From Methylobacteriaceae bacterium (lineage in GTDB: Bacteria > Pseudomonadota > Alphaproteobacteria > Rhizobiales > Beijerinckiaceae), in contig JAFAME010000444.1 in the NCBI GenBank assembly GCA_019233695.1, forward strand, positions 1-40,980: a DNA stretch of 40,980 nt, written 5' to 3'. The position numbers were made by a program, and so were the translations under genes. Under the pieces are notes generated by a model. That model was not told where the DNA came from, searched no databases, and was given only the letters and a program-made list of their open reading frames with translations. Shown piece after piece: positions 23,901 to 32,999 of the stretch. Each line of letters starts with the position of its first letter. Within the stretch, counting starts at the first letter, position 1.

Positions 23901-24914
23901 ATGCAAGCCGTGGTATGCAGAGCACCAGGGGAGCTGACTATCGAAGAGCGCCCCGAACCCGAGCGAGGCGTCGCAGAAATCCTCGTTGGCGTGCGTCGCA
24001 TCGGAATCTGCGGCACCGACTATCACATCTATGAAGGGAGCCATCCCTACCTGCAGTATCCGCGTATCATGGGCCATGAATTGTCCGGTGAAGTGCTTGA
24101 GGCACCGCCGGATAGCACCTTCGATCGCGGTCAGATCGTCGTCATCAATCCGTACCTTTCCTGCGGTGGCTGCGTCGCCTGCCGGAACGGGAAGCCGAAT
24201 TGCTGCACGCGGATCGCCGTGCTCGGCGTTCATCGCGACGGCGGCATGTGCGAGCGGATCAGCGTCCCGGAGACGAATGTCTATCCCGCCGGCAGGCTCA
24301 CGCTGGATGAGGCGGCGAGCGTGGAGTTCCTGGCGATCGGTGCCCATGCGGTGGCACGTTCGCGTCTCAAAGCAGGAGCCCGCACGCTGGTGATCGGCGC
24401 GGGGCCGATCGGCCTCGGCAGCGCCCTGTTCGCCAGTTTGGCTGGCGGCGACGTGACTATCCTAGACCGCGACTCGGACAGGCTTGCTTTCGCCACGCAG
24501 GCCGGCATCGTCGCAAAGACTATCGAGGCTGGAACTCGCACACTAGAGCGGGTTCTGGTGGCGACCGGCGGCGAGGGTTTTGGGATCGTCTTCGACGCAA
24601 CCGGCAATCGCGCCTCGATGGAGGCCGCCTTCGCATACGTTGCCCATGGCGGGTCGTTGACGCTGGTCAGCATCGTCACCGAGAGCGTGACGTTTTCGGA
24701 TCCGGAGTTTCACAAGCGTGAAATGACGGTGTTCGGCAGCCGCAATGCGTTGCGAGGCGATTTTGAAACCGTCGTTGCAGCGATTGAAAGCGGCCGCCTG
24801 CCACTGCCGCGCATGCTTACCCACCGCACGCGCCTGACCGGCGTAGTCGCCGACCTGCCGCGCTGGACAAGCGAGAAGAAAGGCCTGATGAAGGCGATGG
24901 TCGAGGTCGGATGA
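23901..24914 (+). CDS. Zinc-dependent medium-chain dehydrogenase (polyol/aldonate type)
   Basis: A 337-residue cytosolic MDR enzyme. Catalytic zinc ligands are C37 and H59-E60; structural zinc cysteines are C88, C91, C94 and C102; the NAD(P) loop is G-A-G-P-I-G-L-G at 166-173. Length and motifs resemble sugar-alcohol or L-galactonate/L-gulonate dehydrogenases (LgoD-like). In the uronate-type pathway LgoD makes tagaturonate, which a mannitol-dehydrogenase-family enzyme reduces; the next gene is of that family, which supports but does not prove this. It overlaps that gene by ATGA and sits in the transporter operon. Confidence 0.92.
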   Translation: MQAVVCRAPGELTIEERPEPERGVAEILVGVRRIGICGTDYHIYEGSHPYLQYPRIMGHELSGEVLEAPPDSTFDRGQIVVINPYLSCGGCVACRNGKPNCCTRIAVLGVHRDGGMCERISVPETNVYPAGRLTLDEAASVEFLAIGAHAVARSRLKAGARTLVIGAGPIGLGSALFASLAGGDVTILDRDSDRLAFATQAGIVAKTIEAGTRTLERVLVATGGEGFGIVFDATGNRASMEAAFAYVAHGGSLTLVSIVTESVTFSDPEFHKREMTVFGSRNALRGDFETVVAAIESGRLPLPRMLTHRTRLTGVVADLPRWTSEKKGLMKAMVEVG

Positions 24915-26020
24915 GCGAATTATCCAATTTCGGCACCAGCCGTTTTCTCCAGGCCCATGTCGATATCTTCGTGCATCAGGCCCGTCAGTCGGGGCAACCG
25001 ATCAGGCCGATGCGGTCGTCAAGACAATGGCAGGGCAAGCGCGTGCCTGTCGGATTGCTGCCCTGAGGCACGGCCTACCGTTCCCGGTCCGCATCAGGGG
25101 GAATGGAGGCCGGCCGTGTGATCGACGAAACCATCGAGGTCGCGAGCATCGATAGGGCCTTCGATGCGCACTACGAATGGCCTGCAGTAGTGCGCATTTT
25201 CGCGGAGGAGGCGGAGATCGCCGTCTCCAATGTCGGAGACCGCGGTTATGGCTGTCTGGCCGAAGATTCCGCTTACGACTTTACATCACACTGGGCGCCG
25301 CGGAGTTTTGCCGCGAAGCTCCTCGCTTTTCTGCTCGCGCGCTTCCGCCAGGGCGCAAACCTATCCTTTTCCCCCCACTGAACTCGTGTCTGGCAACGGC
25401 GGGCGTTTGACCAGAATTATCTCCGAACTAGCCGCTGCGAGCTGCCAGCCGGATGCGTTCCGTTCCTGGCTCGCCCAATCAGTCATATTCGCTGACACCC
25501 TTGTGGACAGGTCGTTTCTGAGGCGATCGAGCCCGTCGGCGCCGTGGCAGAGCCATATGCATTGTGGGCGATCCGCAGGGGCAGCTTTGCGGAACCGTTT
25601 CGCGCCATCCGGCGGTGCGAATGGTTGTTGATCTGGAGCCGGCGGAACGGTTGAAGATACACATCCTCAATCTTGGCCACACCGTGCTTGCCGACCAATG
25701 GAAGAAGCAGGGCCGCGCCGCTGATGAGAGTGTTCGCGCGATCCTCGACGACCCGGCCATCGCCGCGCACCTGGCAGCGATCTATGCGGAGGAGGTCCTG
25801 CCTGGCTTTGCGCTGTACGGCATGGGCTACGAAGCGGAGCGCTATGTCGTCACCACGCTCGAACGGTTCCGCAACCCCTTTTTGGACCACCGGCTCGCCG
25901 ACATCGCTCAGAGCCACACCGTCAAGCTCGAGGAACCGAATAGCCGCGTTCCTCGATTGGGTGCGTCCCGCGTGATCCCGGCTTCATCGCCCGCGCCTGA
26001 CCGCCTTGCTCGCGGCCTAG
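24911..26020 (+). pseudogene. Decayed mannitol-dehydrogenase-family oxidoreductase
   Basis: The ATG at 24911 overlaps the stop of the zinc dehydrogenase. It reads M-S-E-L-S-N-F-G-T-S-R-F-L-Q-A-H-V-D, the standard start of mannonate/altronate/mannitol dehydrogenases, then breaks. Family text reappears in other frames: S-N-V-G-D-R-G-Y-G, then L-N-L-G-H-T-V-L-A-D, A-A-I-Y-A-E-E-V-L-P-G-F and E-A-E-R-Y-V-V-T-T-L-E-R-F, and a terminal L-T-A-L-L-A-A stop at 26018-26020. At least four frame changes are needed over about 1.1 kb, so it is dead. It converges on the GntR gene with overlap of four bases. The loss suggests the sugar pathway no longer runs as built. Confidence 0.88.
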
Positions 26021-26907
26021 GTCTGAATGATCGACCGCAACAGAGTCTCACGCGCCGAGGCGAGGTGGATGCCGCACGCCTTTTCGATACGCTGAGGATC
26101 GCGGGTCTCCAGCGCCTTGATGTAGTCGAGGTGCTCGGCGATAGCGACGGCGTTGCGTTCACGCTCGTCTGCCTTGTTCCATTGGTAGTGATAGTGGAAG
26201 ATGAGGCTGATCACGTCGTGGAAGTCCTCGATAAAGCGGTTGCGGGAAGCATTGTTGATCAGCCGGTGGAACCGTTCATCGAGGCTGGAGAAGTCGTGAT
26301 ATCGGGTTTTGATCTCGGCAAGCAGCTCCCGGTGCTCCTGCGCCATCCGGCGCAGCGCCGTCCACGCCGGTGCATTCGGATGCTGGTGGGCGAAGGCGAG
26401 CGCCGAGCGCAGCTCGAACATTTCGCGGACCTCGAACAGCTCGAGCGCGAATTCTTTGGTGAAGCCGCGGATTATCCAGCCGGAATTCGGTCGTCGCTCG
26501 ACCAGTCCGAAGCGCGTGAACCGGTTGAGGTAGTCCCGGATCGCGATCGTCGAAACGTTGAATTCGCGTGCAAGCTCGAGACCGTTGATCTGCTGGTTGG
26601 GCTTGCGGTCGCCGCGAAGGATCCATTCCAGAAATTTCTGCTCGACCCGGTCTGAGGTCGACACCGTGTCCTCGCTCGGAAAATAGTCCCGGCGAGCGGG
26701 TTTCTTGCGGAGACGAATTTTAGTGCCGCGTCGAACAACGATGCCACGTCTCTCCAGTTCTACCAGTACTTTTCGTACCGTCGTCCTGCTCACGCCGAGT
26801 CTATCCGCCAACCGCGCTTCCGGTTCCAGGCCGATATCACGGGCTGAGTCGGCGAGCCGACTGAGCAAAATGTTAAAAGCCTTTTTGAATACCGAATCGG
26901 ACTTCAT
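26017..26907 (-). CDS. GntR-family regulator with two winged helices and FCD domain
   Basis: A 296-residue regulator. Residues about 8-67 form one GntR winged helix (recognition part L-G-V-S-R-T-T-V-R-K-V-L), and 86-148 a second (F-N-V-S-T-I-A-I-R-D-Y-L, ending E-R-R-P-N-S-G-W-I-I). The effector domain (155-290) is FCD type with D-E-R-F-H. Normal FadR-subfamily members have one winged helix and about 230 residues, so the tandem head is unusual. It lies at the end of the sugar cluster and is the likely local regulator. It converges on the decayed oxidoreductase. Confidence 0.9.
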   Translation of the reverse strand: MKSDSVFKKAFNILLSRLADSARDIGLEPEARLADRLGVSRTTVRKVLVELERRGIVVRRGTKIRLRKKPARRDYFPSEDTVSTSDRVEQKFLEWILRGDRKPNQQINGLELAREFNVSTIAIRDYLNRFTRFGLVERRPNSGWIIRGFTKEFALELFEVREMFELRSALAFAHQHPNAPAWTALRRMAQEHRELLAEIKTRYHDFSSLDERFHRLINNASRNRFIEDFHDVISLIFHYHYQWNKADERERNAVAIAEHLDYIKALETRDPQRIEKACGIHLASARETLLRSIIQT

Positions 26908-27298
26908 AGCGTTCCAGGATAGACGAGGACCTCATGGATTCTAGCCCGCCACGACTAGACCGCATGGACTCGATGGCCGGCGGACTAACGACGGCTCATT
27001 CATCAGCTGTCCCTCTAGGTGTTTTCTCGATACACAGAGTGCATAAATATAGTCTATTCCTAGGAAACCGCCGCTGTCACTCGCCGAACACGCTCCAGGC
27101 GCCATCTCCGTACGGGACGACTAGTCAAGGTGGCGGATCGCGCGCTCACCACCGGACAACTCCGAACCAGTCATGCCGAGCCATCGCCATCTCGCGAATG
27201 GGGGAGCCTAATGACTACTATCGTACGCAACAACTCGCCTACACCACCTACACGCCGCTTAAGGCCGGTTTAATCGGAAATACGTATGCCGGGCAATG
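26908..27298. other. Gene-free stretch
   Basis: About 390 bases upstream of the GntR gene. I see no credible ORF; short frames on the plus strand lack family resemblance. An imperfect GTGTTTTCTCGATACAC at 27018 is weakly palindromic. A promoter for the GntR gene must lie at the left end, but no clear box was found. Confidence 0.4.
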
Positions 27299-27620
27299 TC
27301 TATTGAATTCCACGGGTCCGAGCACGGTTTCCACCGGGCCGCCGGCGCGCAGCGCCTTGGCGATTGCCGGGCCGTCGAGCTTTCCCGCCCGCTTGTAGCC
27401 TTCGGCGAGCGCCTGCACGACCGCGTAGCTGAAGAGCGTGACGCCCTCCGGATCGTAACCGGCCCGGCGGGTCGGCCGCGCGCTCGGGCTTCTCGCCGCG
27501 GCCCGACCAGTCGGCGGCTTGCGGGTCTTTGGCCGGCAGGTGTCGGCGATCGCCGGCGGCGGCAGTCGGCCTCCGCTGTGCCAACTTGCCGGTAATGAAC
27601 CGGTCTCGAGCACTATGTGC
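27299..27620 (-). pseudogene. LivJ-type amino-acid-binding protein, C-terminal fragment
   Basis: From 27466 down to 27299 the frame reads A-G-Y-D-P-E-G-V-T-L-F-S-Y-A-V-V-Q-A, then A-K-A-L-R-A-G-G and T-V-L-G-P-V-E-F-N, the C-terminal pattern of branched-chain amino-acid ABC binding proteins. Just upstream a different frame holds weaker similarity, suggesting one frameshift. The N-terminal two thirds are absent and no liv transporter is adjacent, so it is a remnant. Confidence 0.65.
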
Positions 27621-27941
27621 GAACCTCCGCATTGAGACTTGACGCCCAGAAAAGGATCTGTGCGGTGGAGATTAAGGGGCGGCAAAGTGCACGGACCCGC
27701 GCCGGAGAGCCTTGGGACAAACTCACAGAGAGATCCGGGCGTTCTTGCCTACCACCGCCATGTTACCCAAAGTAACGGAATGGAGGTTTTGGTTCTCGTC
27801 CGCTGAGATCTCGCGAGATCAGGCGTTCCATATAGCGTCCTTGGTGGATCGCGGCTTGCGCTACGCCAGGCACCGGGCGTCCCCCGCACACGACCGATGA
27901 CGCATCGAGGACAATGAAGACTACCTCGACATCCACCCCTT
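27621..27941. other. Gene-free stretch downstream of the FUSC gene
   Basis: About 320 bases between the LivJ remnant and the stop of the FUSC-type gene. Only short frames without recognisable features are present. I see no hairpin with a T-run. Confidence 0.4.
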
Positions 27942-30059
27942 TTAGAGGACGATTTCGCCATTGCCGCAGTGATCGGGTCCTGTTGGCAACCGGTCACGCA
28001 GAATGGCATCGATCGTATCGACGGCATCGACCATGCGGTCCGTCAGGTCGACCACTCCAGCGTCGGTGAGCGCTGGGTCGGCACGTAGCTCGGCGTGGAT
28101 AGGGCGCAAGGCAGGTATGCGCTGAGGCCGAGCGAGTTGCCGGAGTGCCAGCGCCAAACGGCTCATCGCTGTTTCAAGGGCCGCGGCCAGATCTCCAATG
28201 GCCTGCGCGGTGGCCTCAGGCTCGTTCGTTTGCGTCGTCGCGCCGGGTGCCAAGACGTATGCATGCAGCGCGAGCTCGGCGAGGGCAAGGCGGGTCACCG
28301 CGGCGATGATCGCCTCAGCTGTCGCGGGCGTCAGCGGAGGATGTGCGGGTTCGCTGCCAAGCCTGACCGTAGCTGCCTCGGCATCGTTCCGCGCCCTGCG
28401 GGCCGAAGTTTGCAGCGCCCGCAGCCGCAGCGCGTCCATAGAGGCTAGACGGGCCAGCACACGCAGCAAGCCGGCCGCATAATCGCGGTGCGCATCGAGC
28501 ATTTGGGCGAACTTCTCATGCGCCGTCATGCCTTCCCATGTGGGCCAAGCGAGATAAGCAGCGAGCCCCAGCGCCGCTCCAATGAAGGTGTCGAGAAAGC
28601 GAGCCTCTGCAGTCAGCAGCGCCGGGCTACCGAGGAGACTCAGCAGCACCATGATGAAGGCAGTTAGAAACACGCTGAATAGGAGATAGCTTGCATCGAA
28701 CAGCGCGTAGGCGCCTGCGACGCACATGCCGGCCGTGACTGTCTGGCTCGCCACTCCTGGAAGATTCATCGCCGCCATGGCGCCCAGTCCGGCTCCGATG
28801 GCCGTACCGACGGCCCGCTGCACGCCGCGATACAGCGTCGACGCGTAGTCTGGTTTCAAGATGATGAAGATAGTGAGCGCCACCCAGCGCCCTTGGTAAA
28901 AGCCGGTCGCCTGTATGATCGCTTCGGCGAGTGCCGCTATCGCGGCCAGCCGCAACGCGTGTCGGCCGGCTTCGCTTCGATGGGTGAGATTTGCGCGCAA
29001 TGTGAGGAGAACCCATTGGGCACCGGCGTGGGCGGGCATGACAACCCGCTCGTGCGATGTTGCCTCCGCCGCAATCTTCTGTGGCGACCTTGACTCGATG
29101 CGAGCCGAGAGATGACCGACAGCCCGCAATTGTCCGAGCAATCCCTCTCCTGCCCAGCGCCAAGGTTCTTCCGGGGCGACGGACCAATTGGCGAGCTTTC
29201 GCCTGAGCTCGCTTATGAGAGGGAGGCGCCGTGCGCGCTCCGTGACTAGCGCGTGGGCGATGAGCGTGAGAGCCGCCGCGATATCTTGCAAGAACATCCC
29301 TAGTTCCGGCTTGCCCTTTCCGGCGGCAAGGGCGGCCAACGAGGCCCGTATGCGTTCGGCCTCCTCGAGCAAATCCAAGAAGGCCAGCCGCACCGCCGAT
29401 GGCAATAGTGGATTGGAATCGGCGACCGCCATGCGAGCCGGAAAGGCAGCGGACGGCGGAGCTCCCGATTTGCCGGCGGACAAATCGGAGGCGTAGGCGG
29501 CGAGCGCGCGATAGGATTCCGCAAGCGCCTCTCGCTCGTGCAAACCCGGGCGAAGGGCCCACGATATTCCGACAAGGCCCGCCTGAAACAAGCCGCCGCC
29601 CAGGACCAGCAACGCGCGCAAGAGCGCCTCCGCATGTTCCATCGGGAGCCCAACAGAGATCAGCAGCGCGACCGACCATTGCAGTATCGCGACGCTCCAT
29701 CGCTGACCGAGCGCCACCGATAGACCGGCGACATAGCCCCAAAGGGCGATGGCCGGTACCAGTGCCCACGGGGCTGTTGCAGCCGTGGTCGCGCCGACGA
29801 AGGTCGACACGGCCATCCCGACACTGGCAATCACAACGGCCCCGACACGGCCCCGAGCTTCGCCCTGAAATGTCACGAATCCGGCGGGAAGCGCGCCCAA
29901 TGCGGCATAAGCGCCGTATTCGACGCGGCCTGCTGCGGCGCCGACAACGAGCGGAATGACCACGCCAACGGCTCCCCGAAAGGCGCGACCTGGCGCGATC
30001 TGGTTCCATCGGCAGGGGCCAAGCAGCGCGAGGTGCTTGGAGGCGACAGACATGGTCAT
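27942..30059 (-). CDS. FUSC/YccS-type inner-membrane protein
   Basis: About 705 residues. Two blocks of about five to six membrane helices (roughly residues 30-165 and 370-505) are each followed by a helical soluble region, the layout of FUSC-family proteins that include aromatic-acid efflux (AaeB) and YccS. The second block has the W-V-A-L-T-I-F-I-I-L-K-P-D-Y pattern. The start is uncertain: ATGs at 30104, 30059 and 30053 are in frame, and none has a strong ribosome site. It lies about 45 bases after lutC on the same strand and may end that operon. The substrate is unknown; organic acid efflux would fit the neighbours. Confidence 0.85.
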   Translation of the reverse strand: MTMSVASKHLALLGPCRWNQIAPGRAFRGAVGVVIPLVVGAAAGRVEYGAYAALGALPAGFVTFQGEARGRVGAVVIASVGMAVSTFVGATTAATAPWALVPAIALWGYVAGLSVALGQRWSVAILQWSVALLISVGLPMEHAEALLRALLVLGGGLFQAGLVGISWALRPGLHEREALAESYRALAAYASDLSAGKSGAPPSAAFPARMAVADSNPLLPSAVRLAFLDLLEEAERIRASLAALAAGKGKPELGMFLQDIAAALTLIAHALVTERARRLPLISELRRKLANWSVAPEEPWRWAGEGLLGQLRAVGHLSARIESRSPQKIAAEATSHERVVMPAHAGAQWVLLTLRANLTHRSEAGRHALRLAAIAALAEAIIQATGFYQGRWVALTIFIILKPDYASTLYRGVQRAVGTAIGAGLGAMAAMNLPGVASQTVTAGMCVAGAYALFDASYLLFSVFLTAFIMVLLSLLGSPALLTAEARFLDTFIGAALGLAAYLAWPTWEGMTAHEKFAQMLDAHRDYAAGLLRVLARLASMDALRLRALQTSARRARNDAEAATVRLGSEPAHPPLTPATAEAIIAAVTRLALAELALHAYVLAPGATTQTNEPEATAQAIGDLAAALETAMSRLALALRQLARPQRIPALRPIHAELRADPALTDAGVVDLTDRMVDAVDTIDAILRDRLPTGPDHCGNGEIVL

Positions 30060-30104
30060 CGAGGTGCCGCTTCTGCGCCTGGGCGTCAACGATGATGGCG
30101 ACAA

Positions 30105-30713
30105 TCAGTTCCTGAGAGGTACGGATCGAGGCAGCAGCAGAACGGAGAGCGAGCGCACTCCTTGAGCGCCGTGGATGAGCACGCCCTCAATATCCGCAGT
30201 GGCCGATGGTCCAGTGTGAAACGCGGCATAATGGCGGTCGTGGAGTTCGGGCCGGCGATAAGCGTGATGGAGATTGACGACAATGTCGGTCGGATCGAGC
30301 AGCACGATCATATGCTGCGCCAAATAGGCGACCGCGTTCACCTTGAGATCCGTGTCACTCAGCAACACTGAGCCGGTCTCGGCGACCGCAAAGGCGGCGC
30401 GGACTATGACGAGATCGACATCGGCCAGGTCCTGCGGAGCCTCCACCCGAGCCATCTCGCAATTTCCGTTGATCTCGGAGACTGTGGAGCACACGACTTT
30501 CGCGCTCGCGATTTTGTCCTGGACGGCCGCGAGCGGATCGCCGGTGGCCGGTTGGTCCAGCCACAGGCCACCCATGCGCTCGAGGCTTTCCTTGAACTGG
30601 GCGACGATCGAGCCAGGTGGATCGGCATCGAACAGCGGAACGGAAGGCAGCGGTCGATCCAGGCGCGGCAAGTTCGCTCGGATCGATGCGAAGATTTCTG
30701 CGCGGCTGCTCAT
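30105..30713 (-). CDS. lutC: LutC-like lactate utilisation protein
   Basis: A 202-residue LUD-domain (DUF162) protein, third component of the LutABC L-lactate oxidation complex. It has the family run T-V-S-E-I-N-G-N and the A-V-A-E-T-G-S-V motif in the middle. The ATG at 30713 shares ATGA with the lutB stop and has GGAGGGAAGAA before it; the longer frame to 30794 lies inside lutB. The complex is cytosolic or membrane-associated and turns lactate into pyruvate. Confidence 0.93.
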   Translation of the reverse strand: MSSRAEIFASIRANLPRLDRPLPSVPLFDADPPGSIVAQFKESLERMGGLWLDQPATGDPLAAVQDKIASAKVVCSTVSEINGNCEMARVEAPQDLADVDLVIVRAAFAVAETGSVLLSDTDLKVNAVAYLAQHMIVLLDPTDIVVNLHHAYRRPELHDRHYAAFHTGPSATADIEGVLIHGAQGVRSLSVLLLPRSVPLRN

Positions 30714-32248
30714 TTCTTCCCTCCGCGGTTCTGGCGGTACCAGCTGTGGAATGTCTCCTTGGGCGGATGGGGCACTTCGCGATGCCTCCCCCACGCGTTG
30801 AGGCCGTTGTAGATGACGAAACGCGGCAAGTGCGCGAGCGCCGCGTCGGTAGCGGCAATGGCGGCGCGATAGGCAGCCGGCCGCGACAGCAGCTCGCCAG
30901 CTGCCTTCATCGCCGCCTTCTTCGTAAAGGGAACGTCGTGACGGTTCACGAGCTCGCGGCGCCAGGCGTAGATCTGCTCGTGGATATTGATCTTGACCGG
31001 GCAGACATTGGTGCAGCTGCCGTTGAGCGTCGAAGCGAAGGGCAGGTTGCTGTACTTGCGCGCGTTGAAGGTCGGATCAATGATGAGGCCGATCGGCCCG
31101 GAATAGGTCGCGCCGTAGCTGAGACCGCCGCTGCGGCGATAGACCGGGCAGGTGTTCATGCACGCACCGCAGCGGATGCATTTGAGCGACGTCCAGAACT
31201 CGGCCATGCCCAGGCGCTCGGACCGGCCGTTGTCCACCAGCACGACGTGCATCTCGCCACCCGCGCGCGGACCGCGGAAATGCGAGGTGTACTGGGTAAT
31301 CGGCGAGCCCAGGGCGCTGCGCGACAGCAGGCGCACCAACACAGCGAGGTGTTCGAGGCGCGGAATGATCTTCTCGATGCCGATCGAAGCTATGTGCAGC
31401 TTGGGCACGTTGGCCGAAAGGTCGGCGTTACCCTCATTGGTGCAGACGACGAAGGTACCGGTCTCCGCGACAACGAAATTGGCTCCGGTCATGCCGGCGT
31501 CGGCGGCGAGGACTAGCGGCCGGTTCGATTCCCGCTGCGCCTCCGCCAAATAATGCACATCGTCATTGTCCGGATCAGTGCCGATCGTTTTGGCGAATAC
31601 CTCGGCGACATCTGTCCTGAGCTTATGCACCGCCGGGACGACGACATGGCTCGGATCCTCGTTGTCGAGTTGCTGGATGCGCTCGCCCAGATCGGTCTCG
31701 ATCACGTCGATCCCGACCGACGCCATATAGGGGCGAAAGCCGCACTCCTCGGTGAGCATCGACTTGCTCTTGATGAGCGACTTGGCGCCATGGTCCTTGA
31801 GGATGCCGTGGACGATCCGGTTGTGCTCGGCGGCGTCGCGTGCCCAGTGGACATGGATGCCGTTCGCCAGCGCGTTCGTCTCGAATTGCTCGAGATACTC
31901 GTCGAGATGGGTGAGCGTGTGCTCCTTGATCGCCGAGGCGAGCGAGCGCAGCTCCTCCCACTCGGCGAGGCCATGCATCTCGCGGTCGCGCTTTTGGCGC
32001 AGGTCCCACAGCCGCTCGTCATGCATCTTTGCGTGCTCGGGTGCGGCGATGAACCGTTCGGCGGCCTCGGCCTGATTGATGGGTCGGCTGCCGTGGACCT
32101 TCGCGCCCCGTGGTTGCGCTTCCGGTCGTGGTCGCAATGGCTTCGAGGCCGCCTCGGCGTGATCGAGGCGGCGGCCGTCACGCACGATCGCATTGGGGTC
32201 GTCCCGGGCCAGGAGCTCGGGATGTAGCATTCCCGGAGGGGTGCTCAT
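30710..32248 (-). CDS. lutB: LutB-like iron-sulphur subunit of lactate oxidation
   Basis: A 512-residue protein with an N-terminal LUD-type domain (about 90-340, with the same A-E-T-G-T-F-V motif as LutC) and a ferredoxin-like part: C-I-R-C-G-A-C-M-N-T-C-P then C-T-N-V-C-P, ligands for two 4Fe-4S clusters. The start at 32248 overlaps the lutA stop by ATGA. The first ~60 residues are proline- and arginine-rich and poorly conserved. With LutA and LutC it passes electrons from lactate to an unidentified acceptor, probably quinone. No lactate permease or LutR regulator is nearby. Confidence 0.95.
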   Translation of the reverse strand: MSTPPGMLHPELLARDDPNAIVRDGRRLDHAEAASKPLRPRPEAQPRGAKVHGSRPINQAEAAERFIAAPEHAKMHDERLWDLRQKRDREMHGLAEWEELRSLASAIKEHTLTHLDEYLEQFETNALANGIHVHWARDAAEHNRIVHGILKDHGAKSLIKSKSMLTEECGFRPYMASVGIDVIETDLGERIQQLDNEDPSHVVVPAVHKLRTDVAEVFAKTIGTDPDNDDVHYLAEAQRESNRPLVLAADAGMTGANFVVAETGTFVVCTNEGNADLSANVPKLHIASIGIEKIIPRLEHLAVLVRLLSRSALGSPITQYTSHFRGPRAGGEMHVVLVDNGRSERLGMAEFWTSLKCIRCGACMNTCPVYRRSGGLSYGATYSGPIGLIIDPTFNARKYSNLPFASTLNGSCTNVCPVKINIHEQIYAWRRELVNRHDVPFTKKAAMKAAGELLSRPAAYRAAIAATDAALAHLPRFVIYNGLNAWGRHREVPHPPKETFHSWYRQNRGGKK

Positions 32249-32988
32249 GCTTCGGCTCCATTCAGAATCTGGGCGATGTGGATGAACTTGATCGGCACGC
32301 CGATCCGCTCGGCGCAGCCCTGCTGGTGCATTAGGCAGGAAGTGTCCGCCGAGACTATGTAATCGGCGCCTGCGCGCGCGTGGTCGCTGACCTTGTCGGA
32401 GCCCATTTTTGCCGAGACCCTCTCCTCGAACACCGAGAAGGTGCCGCCAAAGCCGCAGCATTCATCTGGCCGGGACGGCGTGACGAATTGGATGCCCCCC
32501 ACCTTCGAGAGCAGCGCCATCGGCTTCGAAAAGAACGGCTCATGCAGCTCGGATGGCGTTGCATGCTTGAGGCGCCGCAGCGTGCCGCAACTGTTGTGCA
32601 GGCCGACGCGGTGCGGAAAGCGCGCCCAGGGGAACGCATCCACCTTCAGCACGTCGTGCAGAAACTCGACGACTTCGTAGGTGCGTGTGCGCACCTCTAT
32701 GACCTCGGGCGTCTGCTCGATCGCATCGAAATTGTCGCGGACGTGGTGAACGCAGCTCCCTGACGGTGCCACCACATAATCGAAGCCGCTGAAGTTGCGC
32801 ACGAAGAGCGCCTCGGTAGCGGCACAGTCGGCATTGAACCCGCTGTTCGCCATCGGCTGCCCGCAACAGGTCTGGTCGCGCGGATATTCGACCTCGTGGC
32901 CGAGCCGCTCCAGCAGCTCGAGAGTAGCGATGCCGACTTCAGGGAAGAACGCGTCGATGTAGCAGGGAACAAAGAGCCCGATTCGCAT
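32245..32988 (-). CDS. lutA: LutA-like Cys-rich subunit of lactate oxidation
   Basis: A 247-residue protein with two CCG-type cysteine-rich domains (T-C-C-G-Q-P-M near residue 41 and E-C-C-G-F-G-G near 185), as in LutA/GlcF/heterodisulphide-reductase subunits. P-C-Y-I-D-A-F-F-P at the start is typical LutA. The ATG at 32988 follows GGAGGCAG; the longer frame to 33540 is antisense-like text inside cioB. It begins 11 bases after cioB ends, so lactate oxidation genes are read together with a quinol oxidase. Confidence 0.95.
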   Translation of the reverse strand: MRIGLFVPCYIDAFFPEVGIATLELLERLGHEVEYPRDQTCCGQPMANSGFNADCAATEALFVRNFSGFDYVVAPSGSCVHHVRDNFDAIEQTPEVIEVRTRTYEVVEFLHDVLKVDAFPWARFPHRVGLHNSCGTLRRLKHATPSELHEPFFSKPMALLSKVGGIQFVTPSRPDECCGFGGTFSVFEERVSAKMGSDKVSDHARAGADYIVSADTSCLMHQQGCAERIGVPIKFIHIAQILNGAEA

Positions 32989-32999
32989 ATCTGCCTCCC

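Noticed and set aside
25564-26655. Rightward 363-codon frame as one gene
   Set aside because: Its first part is one frame of the decayed oxidoreductase and the rest is antisense to the GntR gene, so it is an accidental fusion.
27018-27034. GTGTTTTCTCGATACAC as an operator for the GntR gene
   Set aside because: Symmetry is weak and it does not resemble the dyad at 20890-20916.
28627-30009. Leftward 460-codon frame inside the FUSC gene
   Set aside because: It is a shifted reading of the FUSC gene; the 27942-30059 frame has membrane helices and family patterns, this one does not.
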